A stretch of DNA of 64,000 bases from an uncultured Pseudomonadales bacterium (GTDB taxonomy: Bacteria; Pseudomonadota; Gammaproteobacteria; Pseudomonadales; Azotimanducaceae). The notes beneath the pieces are model-generated. The model saw nothing but the letters and a program-made list of their open reading frames with translations. It ran no database searches and was not told the origin of the DNA. Shown here one piece after another: positions 26,645 through 35,000 of this stretch. A program made the translations under genes and the position numbers. Where the stretch lies: NCBI GenBank assembly GCA_958296295.1, contig OY282460.1:1550001-1614000 (forward strand). The letters run 5' to 3'. Each line of letters starts with the position of its first letter. The first letter of the stretch is position 1.

Positions 26645-28117
26645 CTAGGAAACCACCGAAAGCTCGCCGGCCGTAATTCGCCCGGGCCGTTCGCAAAAGT
26701 CCGAACGCACCATGTCGGCCAGCAGATCGGCATCCGAGACGTTCACCCAAGTGCGCTCGCCACGACCCGTGAGAAAGGAGACGTGGCCGATTCGCGGCTC
26801 GTCCTCCTCATACATCACGGTGTAGGACTCGATGTTCCCCGAGCCCTCGTATTCGCGCAAACAGTCGCGACGCGGCAAGGCCGCGATCTCCTCCTTCACG
26901 TCCGCCCGGCGGAAGTCACGCTTTGGTGCCGTGCCCGAGTACACGCCGTGCGCGTGCTTGTAGAGATTGCCGCCGTTGCCGGTGACCAAGGCGTGCGCCT
27001 GCGGCTTCTCGCGCAAGAGTTCCACCGTGCGGGCGATGCTGTGCATCACGTAGTTGTTCAGCGGGCCGCCGCCGAACGTTAAACCGCCGGTGACGGTGAG
27101 CGGCCGATGCTGCGCCAATCCCAGCTCGCTGGCGGCGATCTGCACCGCGGAAGGAAAGCAACTGTAGAGGTCCACGAAATCCAAGTCCGCCGCGTCCAGG
27201 CCAGCGAGCTCCAGCGCCCGTTCGCCGGTTATGCGCACGCCGGGCGAGCTGTGAAAGTTGTCGCGCACCGATGCCGAGAAGTGATCGTGTCCCTCTGCGC
27301 CGGAAACCGGATAGACCAACTTCGCCTCGTCCACGCCCATGCGCCGCGCCCGCTCCAGCGAACAGACGATCAACGCCGCGGCCATGTCCACGGCCATGTT
27401 GGCGTTCATGAACTTGGTGTACGGGTGGCTGATGCGCCGATTGCGTGGCGATGGCGTGCGGATCTCCTCGGCTGTCATGTTTTCGCGCACCCAAGCGTGG
27501 GGATTGCGCTGGCCCACGTCGTTGAAACGCGACCACAGTTCGGACACCTTGCGAAGATGCTCGGCCGGGCTCTCGCCGCGCTCGTGCGCCAAAGCGTTCT
27601 CGTACATGGGATAGACCTGAACAGCGCGTCGTATGCCGCGCGCCACTTCGTGTGGATGGTGCTCCGGCTGTTGCGGAGCGCCGAACACGAAGTCCGGCTG
27701 GCCGGCGGCCACCGTTTGCGCAAGGGTCACGCCGGCCCGCCGCGCCTTGCCCGCGCTGTTGCCGTTTTCGGCGCCAGTCAACACCACGAGATCGAGCTCG
27801 CCGTTCAGAATCTCGGCAGCGGTGAAGTTCATCAGGGCTTGATTCTGGTTGCCGCCGATCAACGTACCCACCTTTTGCGCGTTGGACGCGCCGATGCGTT
27901 CGGCGATGACGGCGGCGGGGTTTTGGTAGCTCCACATGCCGCGCACGACTCGCACGGACTGCGCTTGGTGCAGAAAGCCGCCCACGTCGGCGTCGGCCTC
28001 GGCCAGACGCACGGCCCGCATCATCATCTCCAGCGGTTCGACCGCTTCGTCCAGCGTCTTGACGCGGTTCACGAATTGTCCGACGCCGACGATTACCGGC
28101 GTGCGAGGATTGGGCAC
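26645..28117 (-). CDS. Thiolase-like acetyl-CoA acetyltransferase family protein
   Basis: This 490-residue protein has the thiolase fold in the SCP2/archaeal-like acetyl-CoA acetyltransferase branch. It shows PVIVGVGQFVNR at the N terminus, LDFVDLYSCFPSAVQIA, GGLTFGGGPLNNYVMH and VTGNGGNLYKHAHGVYSG. The position that carries the acyl-accepting Cys in ordinary thiolases falls near GGNQNQALMN and has no Cys, as in many members of this branch, so simple thiolysis is doubtful. GTG at 28117 is preceded by GGAGG at a short 4-nt spacing. It starts 10 bp after the transferase gene stop and belongs to the same operon. Confidence 0.85.
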   Translation of the reverse strand: MPNPRTPVIVGVGQFVNRVKTLDEAVEPLEMMMRAVRLAEADADVGGFLHQAQSVRVVRGMWSYQNPAAVIAERIGASNAQKVGTLIGGNQNQALMNFTAAEILNGELDLVVLTGAENGNSAGKARRAGVTLAQTVAAGQPDFVFGAPQQPEHHPHEVARGIRRAVQVYPMYENALAHERGESPAEHLRKVSELWSRFNDVGQRNPHAWVRENMTAEEIRTPSPRNRRISHPYTKFMNANMAVDMAAALIVCSLERARRMGVDEAKLVYPVSGAEGHDHFSASVRDNFHSSPGVRITGERALELAGLDAADLDFVDLYSCFPSAVQIAASELGLAQHRPLTVTGGLTFGGGPLNNYVMHSIARTVELLREKPQAHALVTGNGGNLYKHAHGVYSGTAPKRDFRRADVKEEIAALPRRDCLREYEGSGNIESYTVMYEEDEPRIGHVSFLTGRGERTWVNVSDADLLADMVRSDFCERPGRITAGELSVVS

Positions 28118-28127
28118 GATACCTCCG

Positions 28128-28790
28128 CTACGAACCCGCTAGGATGCCACGATTCGGTCGGCGCGAATTGGAACCCCCACACGCCACCCGCGCGTCGTCG
28201 TTCCGCCAGCGTGCCAAGTCCGCGCCATCGTCCACGTCCCACAACGGCGCAAGCAGCCGCACGCGCAGCCCGCCGGCGGCCGCGAGCGTCTTGACGAGCA
28301 CGTCCGGGGTGCCCCAGGGTATGTCGACGAACAGGCGTTCGCGGGGCTCGTTCATGGCGATGAGACAGTAGCCGCCATCCTCCGTCGGGCCGAGCGTCAA
28401 GTCGGCTTCCTCCAGCAAAGCCAACGCGGTCTCGACATGGGCCGCGCCCAGGGCGGGGATGTCACAGCCGACTAGCGCGCGCACGCCATCCCGGAACGCC
28501 GCGGCCATGCGCTCGCCGAGGTCGCCGGCGGGTTGCCGGAACACCGGAAACCGGCCTCGCCACTCGCCTACGACCGGGGCGTCGCCCGCTATCCAGATTT
28601 CCGGCGCGAAGTCGCCTTCGCCCGGCCCTAGCCGGTCCAGTGTTCGCTCGACCAACTCTTGGTAGGCGGCCAGCGCCACGTCCTCGCCCACGTCCCGTGC
28701 CAGCCGAGTCTTCACCTGGCCGCGAACCGGCGCGCGAGCGAAGATGGCCAGCCGAGGGGCCGGGCCACCGCGGGACGCCGATTCGCTCAC
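28128..28790 (-). CDS. rSAM/selenodomain-associated transferase 1-like glycosyltransferase (DUF2064)
   Basis: This 220-residue nucleotidyl/glycosyltransferase-fold protein shows RLAIFARAPVRGQVKTRLA at the N terminus, GDLGERMAAAF, a CDIPALGAAHVE acidic site and LGPTEDGGYCLIAM. These are diagnostic of the family often annotated TIGR04282. It is nearly always adjacent to the TIGR04283 glycosyltransferase, as here. The pair is linked to arsenosugar or selenium-associated radical-SAM loci in databases, but no radical-SAM gene is in this window. The GTG start at 28790 overlaps the upstream stop as GTGA. Confidence 0.85.
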   Translation of the reverse strand: MSESASRGGPAPRLAIFARAPVRGQVKTRLARDVGEDVALAAYQELVERTLDRLGPGEGDFAPEIWIAGDAPVVGEWRGRFPVFRQPAGDLGERMAAAFRDGVRALVGCDIPALGAAHVETALALLEEADLTLGPTEDGGYCLIAMNEPRERLFVDIPWGTPDVLVKTLAAAGGLRVRLLAPLWDVDDGADLARWRNDDARVACGGSNSRRPNRGILAGS

Positions 28791-29488
28791 GGGTAGTACC
28801 GACTGGCCAACGCCGTCGGGTCCGCGCCCAAGAAGTACCGAAGCCGCAACGCCCACATCAGCACAACGGTTCGCCCGACGCCGTCCCGTTCCCAGCGTCT
28901 GGACGATGCCACGATCGGGTTCCCAGCGCGGATCGGTTTGGCGAGGCGCCGCAGCCGCCGGCACAGTTCGACGTCCTCCATTAGCGGTTGGCCGGGAACC
29001 CCGCCAGCCATCGCCAGCAGGTTCCGATGCACGAAGATGCCCTGATCGCCGGTGGTCACGCTGGTCAGCGCCGAACGCCAGTTCATCGTCGCCTCGACCA
29101 CGCGCAGCGGCCATGGCGCGCCGTCGAGGCGCACATCGAACCATCCCCAGCCGTGCCGTTCGGGCATCCGCGCGAGCCACTCCAAGGCTTCCCGCGGCAC
29201 GCGGCTGTCCGCGTGCAGGAACCAAAGCCAATCGCCGCTGGCGCGAGTGGCGCCGACGCGTAGCTGCTCGCCGCGACTTTTCGGGGCCGAGAGTGCGACG
29301 TCCGCGTTGGCCTCGGCCACGGTGCGGGTGTCATCCACGCTGCCGCCGTCGACTACGACGATCTCCAGCGCCGGCCCGCCGCGCAAGTCCGCGAGCAACC
29401 GCGCCAAGGGCGCCGCGTCGTTCAAAGCCGGGATGACGACGCTCACTTTCACAACGCCGGCCCGGCAGCTAGAGATCACGGCGGCCAT
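28787..29488 (-). CDS. rSAM/selenodomain-associated transferase 2-like family 2 glycosyltransferase
   Basis: This 233-residue GT2 glycosyltransferase has the GT-A fold: SVVIPALNDAAPLARLL, VDGGSVDDT, and the metal-binding FLHADSRVP motif. It then has GDQGIFVHRNLL and MEDVELCRRL (acceptor-side ED). It matches the family often annotated TIGR04283 and is translationally coupled to its usual partner downstream. ATG 29488 with GGAG nine bases upstream is chosen. A later GTG (29452) just before KVSVVIPALN is the alternative that gives the more usual N terminus. It starts 4 bp after the stop of the upstream hydrolase. Confidence 0.85.
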   Translation of the reverse strand: MAAVISSCRAGVVKVSVVIPALNDAAPLARLLADLRGGPALEIVVVDGGSVDDTRTVAEANADVALSAPKSRGEQLRVGATRASGDWLWFLHADSRVPREALEWLARMPERHGWGWFDVRLDGAPWPLRVVEATMNWRSALTSVTTGDQGIFVHRNLLAMAGGVPGQPLMEDVELCRRLRRLAKPIRAGNPIVASSRRWERDGVGRTVVLMWALRLRYFLGADPTALASRYYP

Positions 29489-29492
29489 TTTT

Positions 29493-31376
29493 TCAATCTC
29501 CGGCGGCAATGGCGTGGCGGGCCAGGCAGTTGGCCACTACCAGGTTCTCGTCCTCCGCCAAGATGTGGCGTTCCGCCACCAAGCGCCGCGTCCAGGCGCG
29601 CGCCCGAGTCTCGTATTGGGGGCGGGATGGCAAGTCGGCACGGTGGACGAAACGGCTGAAGCCGAGGAAGACGGCCGGCAGCTCCGGGGCCCCGTTGTCG
29701 GGATGCCGAGGATTCCATCCGGTGTGACAACCGACGGGTTCGCCGACGTCCGGCAAGCGGATGCCGGCGACTTCGTTCAAGGTTTCGTCCACATCGCTTA
29801 CCAGACGGGCGTAAGGCGCGCCTTCCACCGCCGGAAACGCGCACAGACCGTCGTCGACAGCCGGCCCCAGATCCAACGCCGAGAGGCCGCCCGCACGCTC
29901 GGCATCGATGCACTCGATGCCGGCGGCGGCGAACCTGGCGAGCACCGCTGCGCGAGTCGTCAACGTCCCGGCGGCACGGGTGGGCACCGCGCAAGCCGGT
30001 GGTTCGGTGCCGTCTTCCACCCACGCGGCGAGGTTGGCGAAGGCGGCGCGGGTGAGCGGGGCGTGGTCGACGGTGTTGAAAGTGTGGCGCGCCTTCTCGC
30101 CGGTAAGCGCGAAGGTGTTGGTCGGCGGCAAAACGCCGCCGATGTGATGGGTGCCCGCGAACAGGTAGCGGCGCTCGTCTGGATGCGCCGGCAAGTCCGC
30201 GGCGCCGTCCGCGGTCGTGTGGATCAGTGCGGCGTCGCCGCGCCAATATTCCCAAGAGGTGTTGGTGGCCACGACTTTGGGCATGGCGCCGGCGCGTTCG
30301 GCTTCCGCGTACAAGCCATCGCGCTGGCGGGTAGCGGGATCCCGGGTGGTGGCGCCGGCGAAGGGAAACCGTTGCCCGGCCGCGGGAACCCCGGCGCTGG
30401 AGGGTTGCGCGAAGCGGTGGTTGAAATCTCCCCGTTGGCCGCCGGCGATGTGGATGTGCATGCCGTCGAACACCCGTTTTCCGCCGGCGTCCGTGTTCAA
30501 GCCCAGGTGGAGCAGGTGTCGGAGCGCCCGGCCGGTTTGCGATGCGCCGAAGGCGAGTACGTGCTCGAACCCGTCGCCGCCGGGCCCGTCGCCGGCGCGC
30601 AGGCTTGCCGCCGCGTCGCGCAACCCCAACAACCCGCAACCCGCAACCCGGGCACCCCGCGCTCGATACACCAAAAGGTAGACGCTGCCCTTCTGGAAGC
30701 CGCCGTCCTTGTGGATGAAGCGGTCGCTCGGTTCCAGGCGGCCGGCGCGCTCGCGGGCGAAGCGCCAGCAGTGGCGGGGCAGTTCCTTGAGCGGCGCGTT
30801 GTCGTCGTCACGCTCGAAGAGACGCGCCGGCGAGCCAGGCAGCGGCGGATAGGCGACCTCGCCGAGTTGGCCAAACGGCACGAAGGACCGATCGCTGCCG
30901 GGCTGGACGCGGCACTGCACATCGCCGTCGACCGGTCTGCCCGCCACCAGAACCGGCGGCGCTTCCAAGGCGTGCCCTTCAAACACATCCCACTGCCAGC
31001 CTATCGACGCGATGGCGAAACCGAGCCGAAACAGGAGGCCGTCGCCCGCTTCCCGCTCCGGCTGCGCCAAGGCGGGGGCACGGTTGAGCATGGAGAGCGC
31101 CAGCGGCCGGCCGCGATTCGGCACGTCGATCAGCAACTTTCGCACCGCTCGGCCTTCGGGAATGATCAAGGTGTAGTCGCCGCGAAAACACACGCGGCCC
31201 TCGCTGTCCCGGGGCGCGTGTTGCAGATCGACAATGCGGCGGTTGCGCGCGGCCGCCGGATCGATCCGGTAAAGCGCTTGCCCGGTGACAACCTCGAACG
31301 GCCCGTGTTCGCCGAACGAGCGCCCTCCCGCGAGGGGCCGTCGGCCGCTCACTGTCCATCTTGTTGGTTCTGCCAC
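29493..31376 (-). CDS. Large alpha/beta hydrolase domain protein (Abhydrolase_10 type)
   Basis: This 627-residue protein belongs to the large alpha/beta-hydrolase group without signal peptide or membrane segment. The N-terminal part (FGEHGPFEVVTGQALYRIDP ... DYTLIIPEG) is a beta domain typical of the group. The catalytic domain has HVLAFGASQTGRALR with the nucleophile Ser in GASQTG near residue 283, and THHIGG, HTFNTVDHAP and a C-terminal His-containing part. Substrates are unknown, and relatives are mostly uncharacterised. It is the first gene of the five-gene minus-strand run. GTG 31376 is preferred because GGAGG lies 12 bases upstream; an in-frame GTG at 31400 precedes that site. Confidence 0.82.
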   Translation of the reverse strand: MAEPTRWTVSGRRPLAGGRSFGEHGPFEVVTGQALYRIDPAAARNRRIVDLQHAPRDSEGRVCFRGDYTLIIPEGRAVRKLLIDVPNRGRPLALSMLNRAPALAQPEREAGDGLLFRLGFAIASIGWQWDVFEGHALEAPPVLVAGRPVDGDVQCRVQPGSDRSFVPFGQLGEVAYPPLPGSPARLFERDDDNAPLKELPRHCWRFARERAGRLEPSDRFIHKDGGFQKGSVYLLVYRARGARVAGCGLLGLRDAAASLRAGDGPGGDGFEHVLAFGASQTGRALRHLLHLGLNTDAGGKRVFDGMHIHIAGGQRGDFNHRFAQPSSAGVPAAGQRFPFAGATTRDPATRQRDGLYAEAERAGAMPKVVATNTSWEYWRGDAALIHTTADGAADLPAHPDERRYLFAGTHHIGGVLPPTNTFALTGEKARHTFNTVDHAPLTRAAFANLAAWVEDGTEPPACAVPTRAAGTLTTRAAVLARFAAAGIECIDAERAGGLSALDLGPAVDDGLCAFPAVEGAPYARLVSDVDETLNEVAGIRLPDVGEPVGCHTGWNPRHPDNGAPELPAVFLGFSRFVHRADLPSRPQYETRARAWTRRLVAERHILAEDENLVVANCLARHAIAAGD

Positions 31377-31610
31377 GGTGCTCGCCGGCCTCCGAGCCAC
31401 GCTGCCGGAGCTGCTGCAACCTTAGCAGAGGTGCCCGGCCGCCGGCCAAGCGGCACCAAGCGAGCCGGGCCGCTATGCCAGAAACGCTGAAGTCACATGC
31501 GCTTCTATCGCGGCAGCGCAGGTGAGCGCTCCGGCGCCGCAACATGCCGACCGGACCGGCGAGGCGGCGCAAGGCCGCAGGGAAGATGCGCCGGTCTGTG
31601 AACTCCGGCT

Positions 31611-32630
31611 CTAGATGCCTGCGTCGATCAAGTCCTGCAGGCGCACGACGCCAACCGGACGATTGCCCTGCAACACCACGAGTTCGGTGATCTGGTCGCC
31701 TTGCATTTGCGCGAGGCAGTCTATGGCCATCGCGGCCGGCGAAGTGGAACCCCGCACGGTGGCGGGCGCGGAACTCTCGCTGCCGCGGCGACTGCGGGCG
31801 AAGCACTCGGCCACCGACAAGTCGCCGACCGGTTCGCCGCGCAGCAACAGCCGGCGAATGTCGGCGTCGGTGATGACGCCGACATGATCGCCGGTCGCTT
31901 CGACCACGATGGCCATGCCGATGCCCTTGGATGAGATCCGATACACCAGATCCGCGAATCCCGCGTCGACGCGAACCAAAGGCAGCGCGTCTCCCTTGAT
32001 CATCAAGTCGCTAACCGACAGCAACAATCGCCGCCCTAGCGCGCCGCTGGGGTGGAATTTGGCGAAATCGTGTTCGGTCAACCCCTTCGCCTGTTGCACG
32101 AGGATGGCCAACACGTCGCAAACCGCCATGGTGGTGGCGGCGCTGGTGGTGGGCGCCAAATCGAAGGCGTCGATCTCCGGCAACGCGGGGATCTCCAACG
32201 CGACATCCGCCAAGGCGGCCAGCCGCGACCCCGGCTCGCTTACCGACAACACTTTGCCTTCCGTTCCGCCGCCCGGGGCTGCCGCCGCCACCGTCTTGAA
32301 CTGGCGGGCGAAGGTGATGGTCTCCTCGTTGTTGCCGCTCTTCGACAAGGCGAGCAGCGCGGCGCCGGGGCGAACGATGCCGAGGTCGCCATGCAGGGCC
32401 TCAACGGGATGCACGAACGCCGCCGGCGTGCCGGTGCTCGAAAGCGTGGCGGCGGCCTTTTGCGCCACCAATCCGCTCTTGCCGAGACCCGTGACGATGA
32501 GGATCGAATCCAGCTCGGCCACCACCCGCACGGCTTCGGCGAAGCGCCCGTCGAGCAAGCCCTTGGCGGCGACCAAAGCGTCCGCGTAGCGGTCGAACAT
32601 GTCGCCGGCGCGCGCGAGCAACGAATCCAT
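31611..32630 (-). CDS. kdsD: Arabinose-5-phosphate isomerase (KdsD/KpsF/GutQ family)
   Basis: The enzyme interconverts ribulose 5-phosphate and arabinose 5-phosphate, the first step to Kdo for LPS. The 339-residue product has an N-terminal SIS sugar-isomerase domain (about 35-175: VTGLGKSGLVAQKAAATLSSTG, HPVEALHGDLG, LSKSGNNEET) and the TTSAATTMAVCDVLA active-site helix. The FHPSGALGRRLL linker and two CBS domains (about 205-339) follow. Length matches the family. The ATG at 32630 lacks a strong ribosome-binding site. It stands alone, 210 bp after nothing recognisable (31401-31610) and divergent from mraZ. The rest of the Kdo pathway is elsewhere. Confidence 0.93.
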   Translation of the reverse strand: MDSLLARAGDMFDRYADALVAAKGLLDGRFAEAVRVVAELDSILIVTGLGKSGLVAQKAAATLSSTGTPAAFVHPVEALHGDLGIVRPGAALLALSKSGNNEETITFARQFKTVAAAAPGGGTEGKVLSVSEPGSRLAALADVALEIPALPEIDAFDLAPTTSAATTMAVCDVLAILVQQAKGLTEHDFAKFHPSGALGRRLLLSVSDLMIKGDALPLVRVDAGFADLVYRISSKGIGMAIVVEATGDHVGVITDADIRRLLLRGEPVGDLSVAECFARSRRGSESSAPATVRGSTSPAAMAIDCLAQMQGDQITELVVLQGNRPVGVVRLQDLIDAGI

Positions 32631-32854
32631 GCGCCAATCGTACCAGCGTCCTCGGGCCGGGGTCGCCTCAGTGGGCGGCACCACCCTGCTCGTCTTTGCG
32701 AGGTGCGCCGCCGAGTGGCCGCAGAAAACGCGCCAAGTGGCCGTCTTTGGCTTTTTCCAAGTGGCGTCTGAACTGTTTATCTAAACACTAAACGTAATGT
32801 AACATATTGTTTTATTAGCTATATATCATCTTCATCCCGTTGCGCGAGAGCCGA
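32631..32854. other. Intergenic region upstream of the mraZ promoter
   Basis: This is the first part of the 494-base kdsD/mraZ divergent gap. Bases about 32771-32830 are strikingly AT-rich for this genome (tttatctaaacactaaacg, tattgttttattag). They lie directly upstream of the mraZ -35 box and could act as an UP element or carry the divergent kdsD promoter. No gene is visible. Confidence 0.5.
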
Positions 32855-32883
32855 TTGACGCACCTGCTTCGGAAGTCTATGGT
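32855..32883 (+). promoter_or_regulatory. Sigma70 promoter of the dcw cluster (Pmra)
   Basis: TTGACG at 32855-32860 and TATGGT at 32878-32883 are spaced by 17 bases, with an AT-rich tract upstream. Transcription should begin near 32890, giving a leader of about 235 nt before mraZ. It is the only good promoter seen ahead of the cluster. Confidence 0.65.
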
Positions 32884-32906
32884 TGTGGGGAGTTTGGACA
32901 TGCAAA

Positions 32907-32931
32907 TGGGGTTGGATGGGGTTTTGTGGGG
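32907..32931 (+). promoter_or_regulatory. Three MraZ boxes (operator of mraZ)
   Basis: TGGGG occurs at 32907-32911, 32917-32921 and 32927-32931, each separated by exactly 5 bases, a perfect 10-bp phase. MraZ of E. coli binds direct TGGGN repeats with 5-nt spacers near Pmra and represses its own cluster. A further TGGGG lies at 32886-32890, right after the -10 box but 21 bp from the next copy. Autoregulation of the whole cluster by the MraZ encoded at 33125 is therefore very likely. Confidence 0.85.
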
Positions 32932-33052
32932 ATTTGGCCCCTTCGACATCCTTCCAACAACTAGAACACGGATGAACACGGACGTGCCGGCGGGTGACGG
33001 ACCACCCGACAGGGATGTGAGCGATGGTCACGGAGGGCCTAGCCACGCTTGT

Positions 33053-33108
33053 GAAGTGCCGCGGGGGCAGGGAAGCCCCCCACTTCGCAATGCGGGGCTT
33101 TCGTTTTT
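33053..33108 (+). promoter_or_regulatory. Candidate transcription attenuator in the mraZ leader
   Basis: Two mutually exclusive stems can form. The first pairs GAAGTG (33053-33058) with CACTTC (33081-33086) and, after a 4-nt bulge, GGGGGC (33063-33068) with GCCCCC (33075-33080). The second pairs GGAAGCCCC (33071-33079) with GGGGCTTTC (33094-33102) and is followed by TTTTT at 33104-33108, an intrinsic terminator. Both need bases 33075-33079. The terminator ends 16 bases before the mraZ ATG, and the only upstream transcript on this strand is the mraZ leader itself. Upstream leader hairpins include CGGGTG/CACCCG at 32991-33008. No known riboswitch class is recognised. Confidence 0.6.
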
Positions 33109-33124
33109 GATGGCTACATGAACG

Positions 33125-33553
33125 ATGTTTGGCGGAATCACCAATGTGAATCTCGACGAACGCGGCCGACTGGCGCTGCCGGTGCGTTTTCGGGACAAGG
33201 ACGACGACAGGGTGGTCGTGACCGTCAATCCCCATCCTGGCGAAAAGTGCCTCTTCCTCTACCCGCGGCTTTATTGGGACAAGCTCGAAGAGCATATGGC
33301 CAAGCTTAACACCCAACTTCTCCCTGTTCGCGCCTTCCAGCGCCTTTTTGTGGGATACGCGACGGAGGTCGACTTGGATTCCAACGGGCGCGTGCTGTTG
33401 CCCCAGGCGCTGCGCGACCACGCCGAGTTGCGAAAGAGGGCGGTAGTCGTCGGCCAGCTCACGAAGATCGAGATATGGGACGAAGCCCTCTGGTCGGCTG
33501 CCGTCGCCCAGCCGGACAGCCCGGTGGAAGGTCTTGTGGATATACCCCTGTAA
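33125..33553 (+). CDS. mraZ: Transcriptional regulator MraZ
   Basis: MraZ is a ring-forming, AbrB-like DNA-binding protein that represses the dcw cluster. The 142-residue product has two repeated half-domains. The first carries DERGRLALPVRFRD, and the second carries DSNGRVLLPQALRDHAEL; the D..GR...P motif in each contacts DNA. The ATG at 33125 is the only possible start, because TGA at 33119-33121 closes the frame upstream. No Shine-Dalgarno sequence is visible, unlike most genes here, so translation may be weak or depend on the leader. Its target boxes lie about 200 bp upstream. Confidence 0.96.
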   Translation: MFGGITNVNLDERGRLALPVRFRDKDDDRVVVTVNPHPGEKCLFLYPRLYWDKLEEHMAKLNTQLLPVRAFQRLFVGYATEVDLDSNGRVLLPQALRDHAELRKRAVVVGQLTKIEIWDEALWSAAVAQPDSPVEGLVDIPL

Positions 33554-33591
33554 CGGGCGGGATTTTTGGCACCGGGGTTTGGGAGATGCCA

Positions 33592-34713
33592 GTGGAAAAC
33601 GCGAGTGCCGCCCCCGGGGCGGAGCCGTGCGGTGGCCGAGGCCTTGAAGGTTGTGGCGACGACGGGCATGCGCCCGTCATGCCGAGCGAGCTGGTGCGGG
33701 CTGTGGTGGCAGATCGCCACGGCGCCTATGTGGACGCCACTTTCGGCCGGGGCGGCCACGCCAAACACCTCTTGGACGCGCTGTCGCCACGCGCCCGATT
33801 GCTGGTGATCGATTGCGATGCGGACGCGGTCCGCGAGGCCGAAGCGCTGGCGCGCCGCGACCGGCGCGTCACCGTTCGCCGGGGGCGCTTCGGCGACTTG
33901 ACCGACCATTTGCGCGACGCCCAGATCGGCCCGCTGTCGGGAGCGCTGTTCGATGTGGGCATGTCGTCGCCCCAGATCGACCAGGCCGCCCGCGGCTTCA
34001 GCTTCTCCGCCAACGGGCCGTTGGACATGCGCATGGATCAGCGCCGCAAGCCCACCGCCGCCGCGTGGCTCAACAACGCGCCGGAAGCGGAAATCGCCTC
34101 CATCGTCCGACGCTACGGCGAGGAACACCAAGCCGGCCGGGTGGCGCGGCGTATCGTCGCGGCGCGCCCGCTCGACACCACCACCCAGTTGGCGGACGCG
34201 GTGGGCGCCGCCACGACAGCGGGCAAACAGGCGGTCGCCCGCGTGTTCCAAGCGGTGCGCATCCACATCAACGACGAGTTGGCGGAACTCGACCGGGGCC
34301 TGACGGCGGCGTTCCAAGCTCTCGAAGTCGGCGGGCGCATTGGCGTCATCACCTTCCACGGATTGGAACATCGCTTGGTGCGCCGTTGCTTTCGCGAGTG
34401 GACGCAAGGGGCGCAGGCGCCAAGACGCCTGCCCACCACAGGCGTCCCGACGCCGGTGGCGCGGCGCATCGCCACGGTTGCCAAAGGCGTGCGGGCGTCA
34501 CCGGGCGAAATCGCCGCCAATCCGCGTGCCCGCAGCGCCCTGTTGCAGGCGGTGGAGAAACTGTCCGCCAAGCCGTGCCGGAAGGCCGAGCGAAGCGCCA
34601 CTTGGCCGGAGCGCCAAGATCCGCGGCTGGCGCGGGTGGCCGCCGTTGTCACGCAATCCCCAACGCCGCTCGCGCCGTTCCTCGCCAGCGCTCGCAGTTG
34701 GGGTGCGTGGTGA
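33592..34713 (+). CDS. rsmH: 16S rRNA (cytosine-1402 N4) methyltransferase
   Basis: RsmH (MraW) methylates C1402 in the decoding centre using S-adenosylmethionine. The 373-residue product shows HAPVMPSELV, the SAM-binding YVDATFGRGGHAKHLL, DCDADA, FDVGMSSPQIDQAARGFSF, GPLDMRMD and VITFHGLEHRLV, where the family usually has FHSLEDR. The start is judged to be GTG 33592, six bases after GGGAG. The ATG at 33586 directly abuts that site. The N terminus carries about 20 extra residues before the conserved region. The stop overlaps ftsL as GTGA. Confidence 0.95.
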   Translation: MENASAAPGAEPCGGRGLEGCGDDGHAPVMPSELVRAVVADRHGAYVDATFGRGGHAKHLLDALSPRARLLVIDCDADAVREAEALARRDRRVTVRRGRFGDLTDHLRDAQIGPLSGALFDVGMSSPQIDQAARGFSFSANGPLDMRMDQRRKPTAAAWLNNAPEAEIASIVRRYGEEHQAGRVARRIVAARPLDTTTQLADAVGAATTAGKQAVARVFQAVRIHINDELAELDRGLTAAFQALEVGGRIGVITFHGLEHRLVRRCFREWTQGAQAPRRLPTTGVPTPVARRIATVAKGVRASPGEIAANPRARSALLQAVEKLSAKPCRKAERSATWPERQDPRLARVAAVVTQSPTPLAPFLASARSWGAW

Positions 34714-35000
34714 AACGCCAATCCCGCCTGTCCCCTCTTGCCGCTTGGTGTCTGATCGGCGTGTTGGCCTACGTTGGCGCCGCTGTCGCCGGCGTGCAAA
34801 CGGCGCGGCAAGCCGACGAGGTGCGCACGCTCTTTCAACGCCTGTCGGACAACCGCAAGGTGCAAGACGATCACCTGCGCGAGTATCGCCTGCTGTTGTT
34901 GGAACGCGCGACTTTCGCCGGCACCCAGAACGTGGAGCCGGTGGCGGCGGAACGGCTCGGCATGCGCTTTCCGACGGAAGTGGTGGTGGTGTGGCCATGA
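34710..35000 (+). CDS. ftsL: Cell division protein FtsL
   Basis: FtsL is a small bitopic divisome protein that works with FtsB and FtsQ to activate FtsWI. The 96-residue product has a short basic cytoplasmic start (KRQSR), one membrane helix (about residues 10-30) and a periplasmic coiled coil (QTARQADEVRTLFQRL ... DDHLREYRLLLLERATF). The ending NVEPVAAERLGMRFP is typical of the family. GTG 34710 overlaps the rsmH stop. The last 84 bases of the gene are the first unit of the tandem repeat that follows, and its stop overlaps the next ATG as ATGA. Confidence 0.93.
   Translation: MKRQSRLSPLAAWCLIGVLAYVGAAVAGVQTARQADEVRTLFQRLSDNRKVQDDHLREYRLLLLERATFAGTQNVEPVAAERLGMRFPTEVVVVWP

Noticed and set aside
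32884..33108. RNase P RNA (rnpB), which precedes mraZ in some gammaproteobacteria, or a guanidine-II riboswitch (ACGG in one loop)
   Set aside because: None of the conserved RNase P blocks is present and the region is too short. Only one hairpin has an ACGR-like loop, so the two-hairpin guanidine-II pattern is not met.
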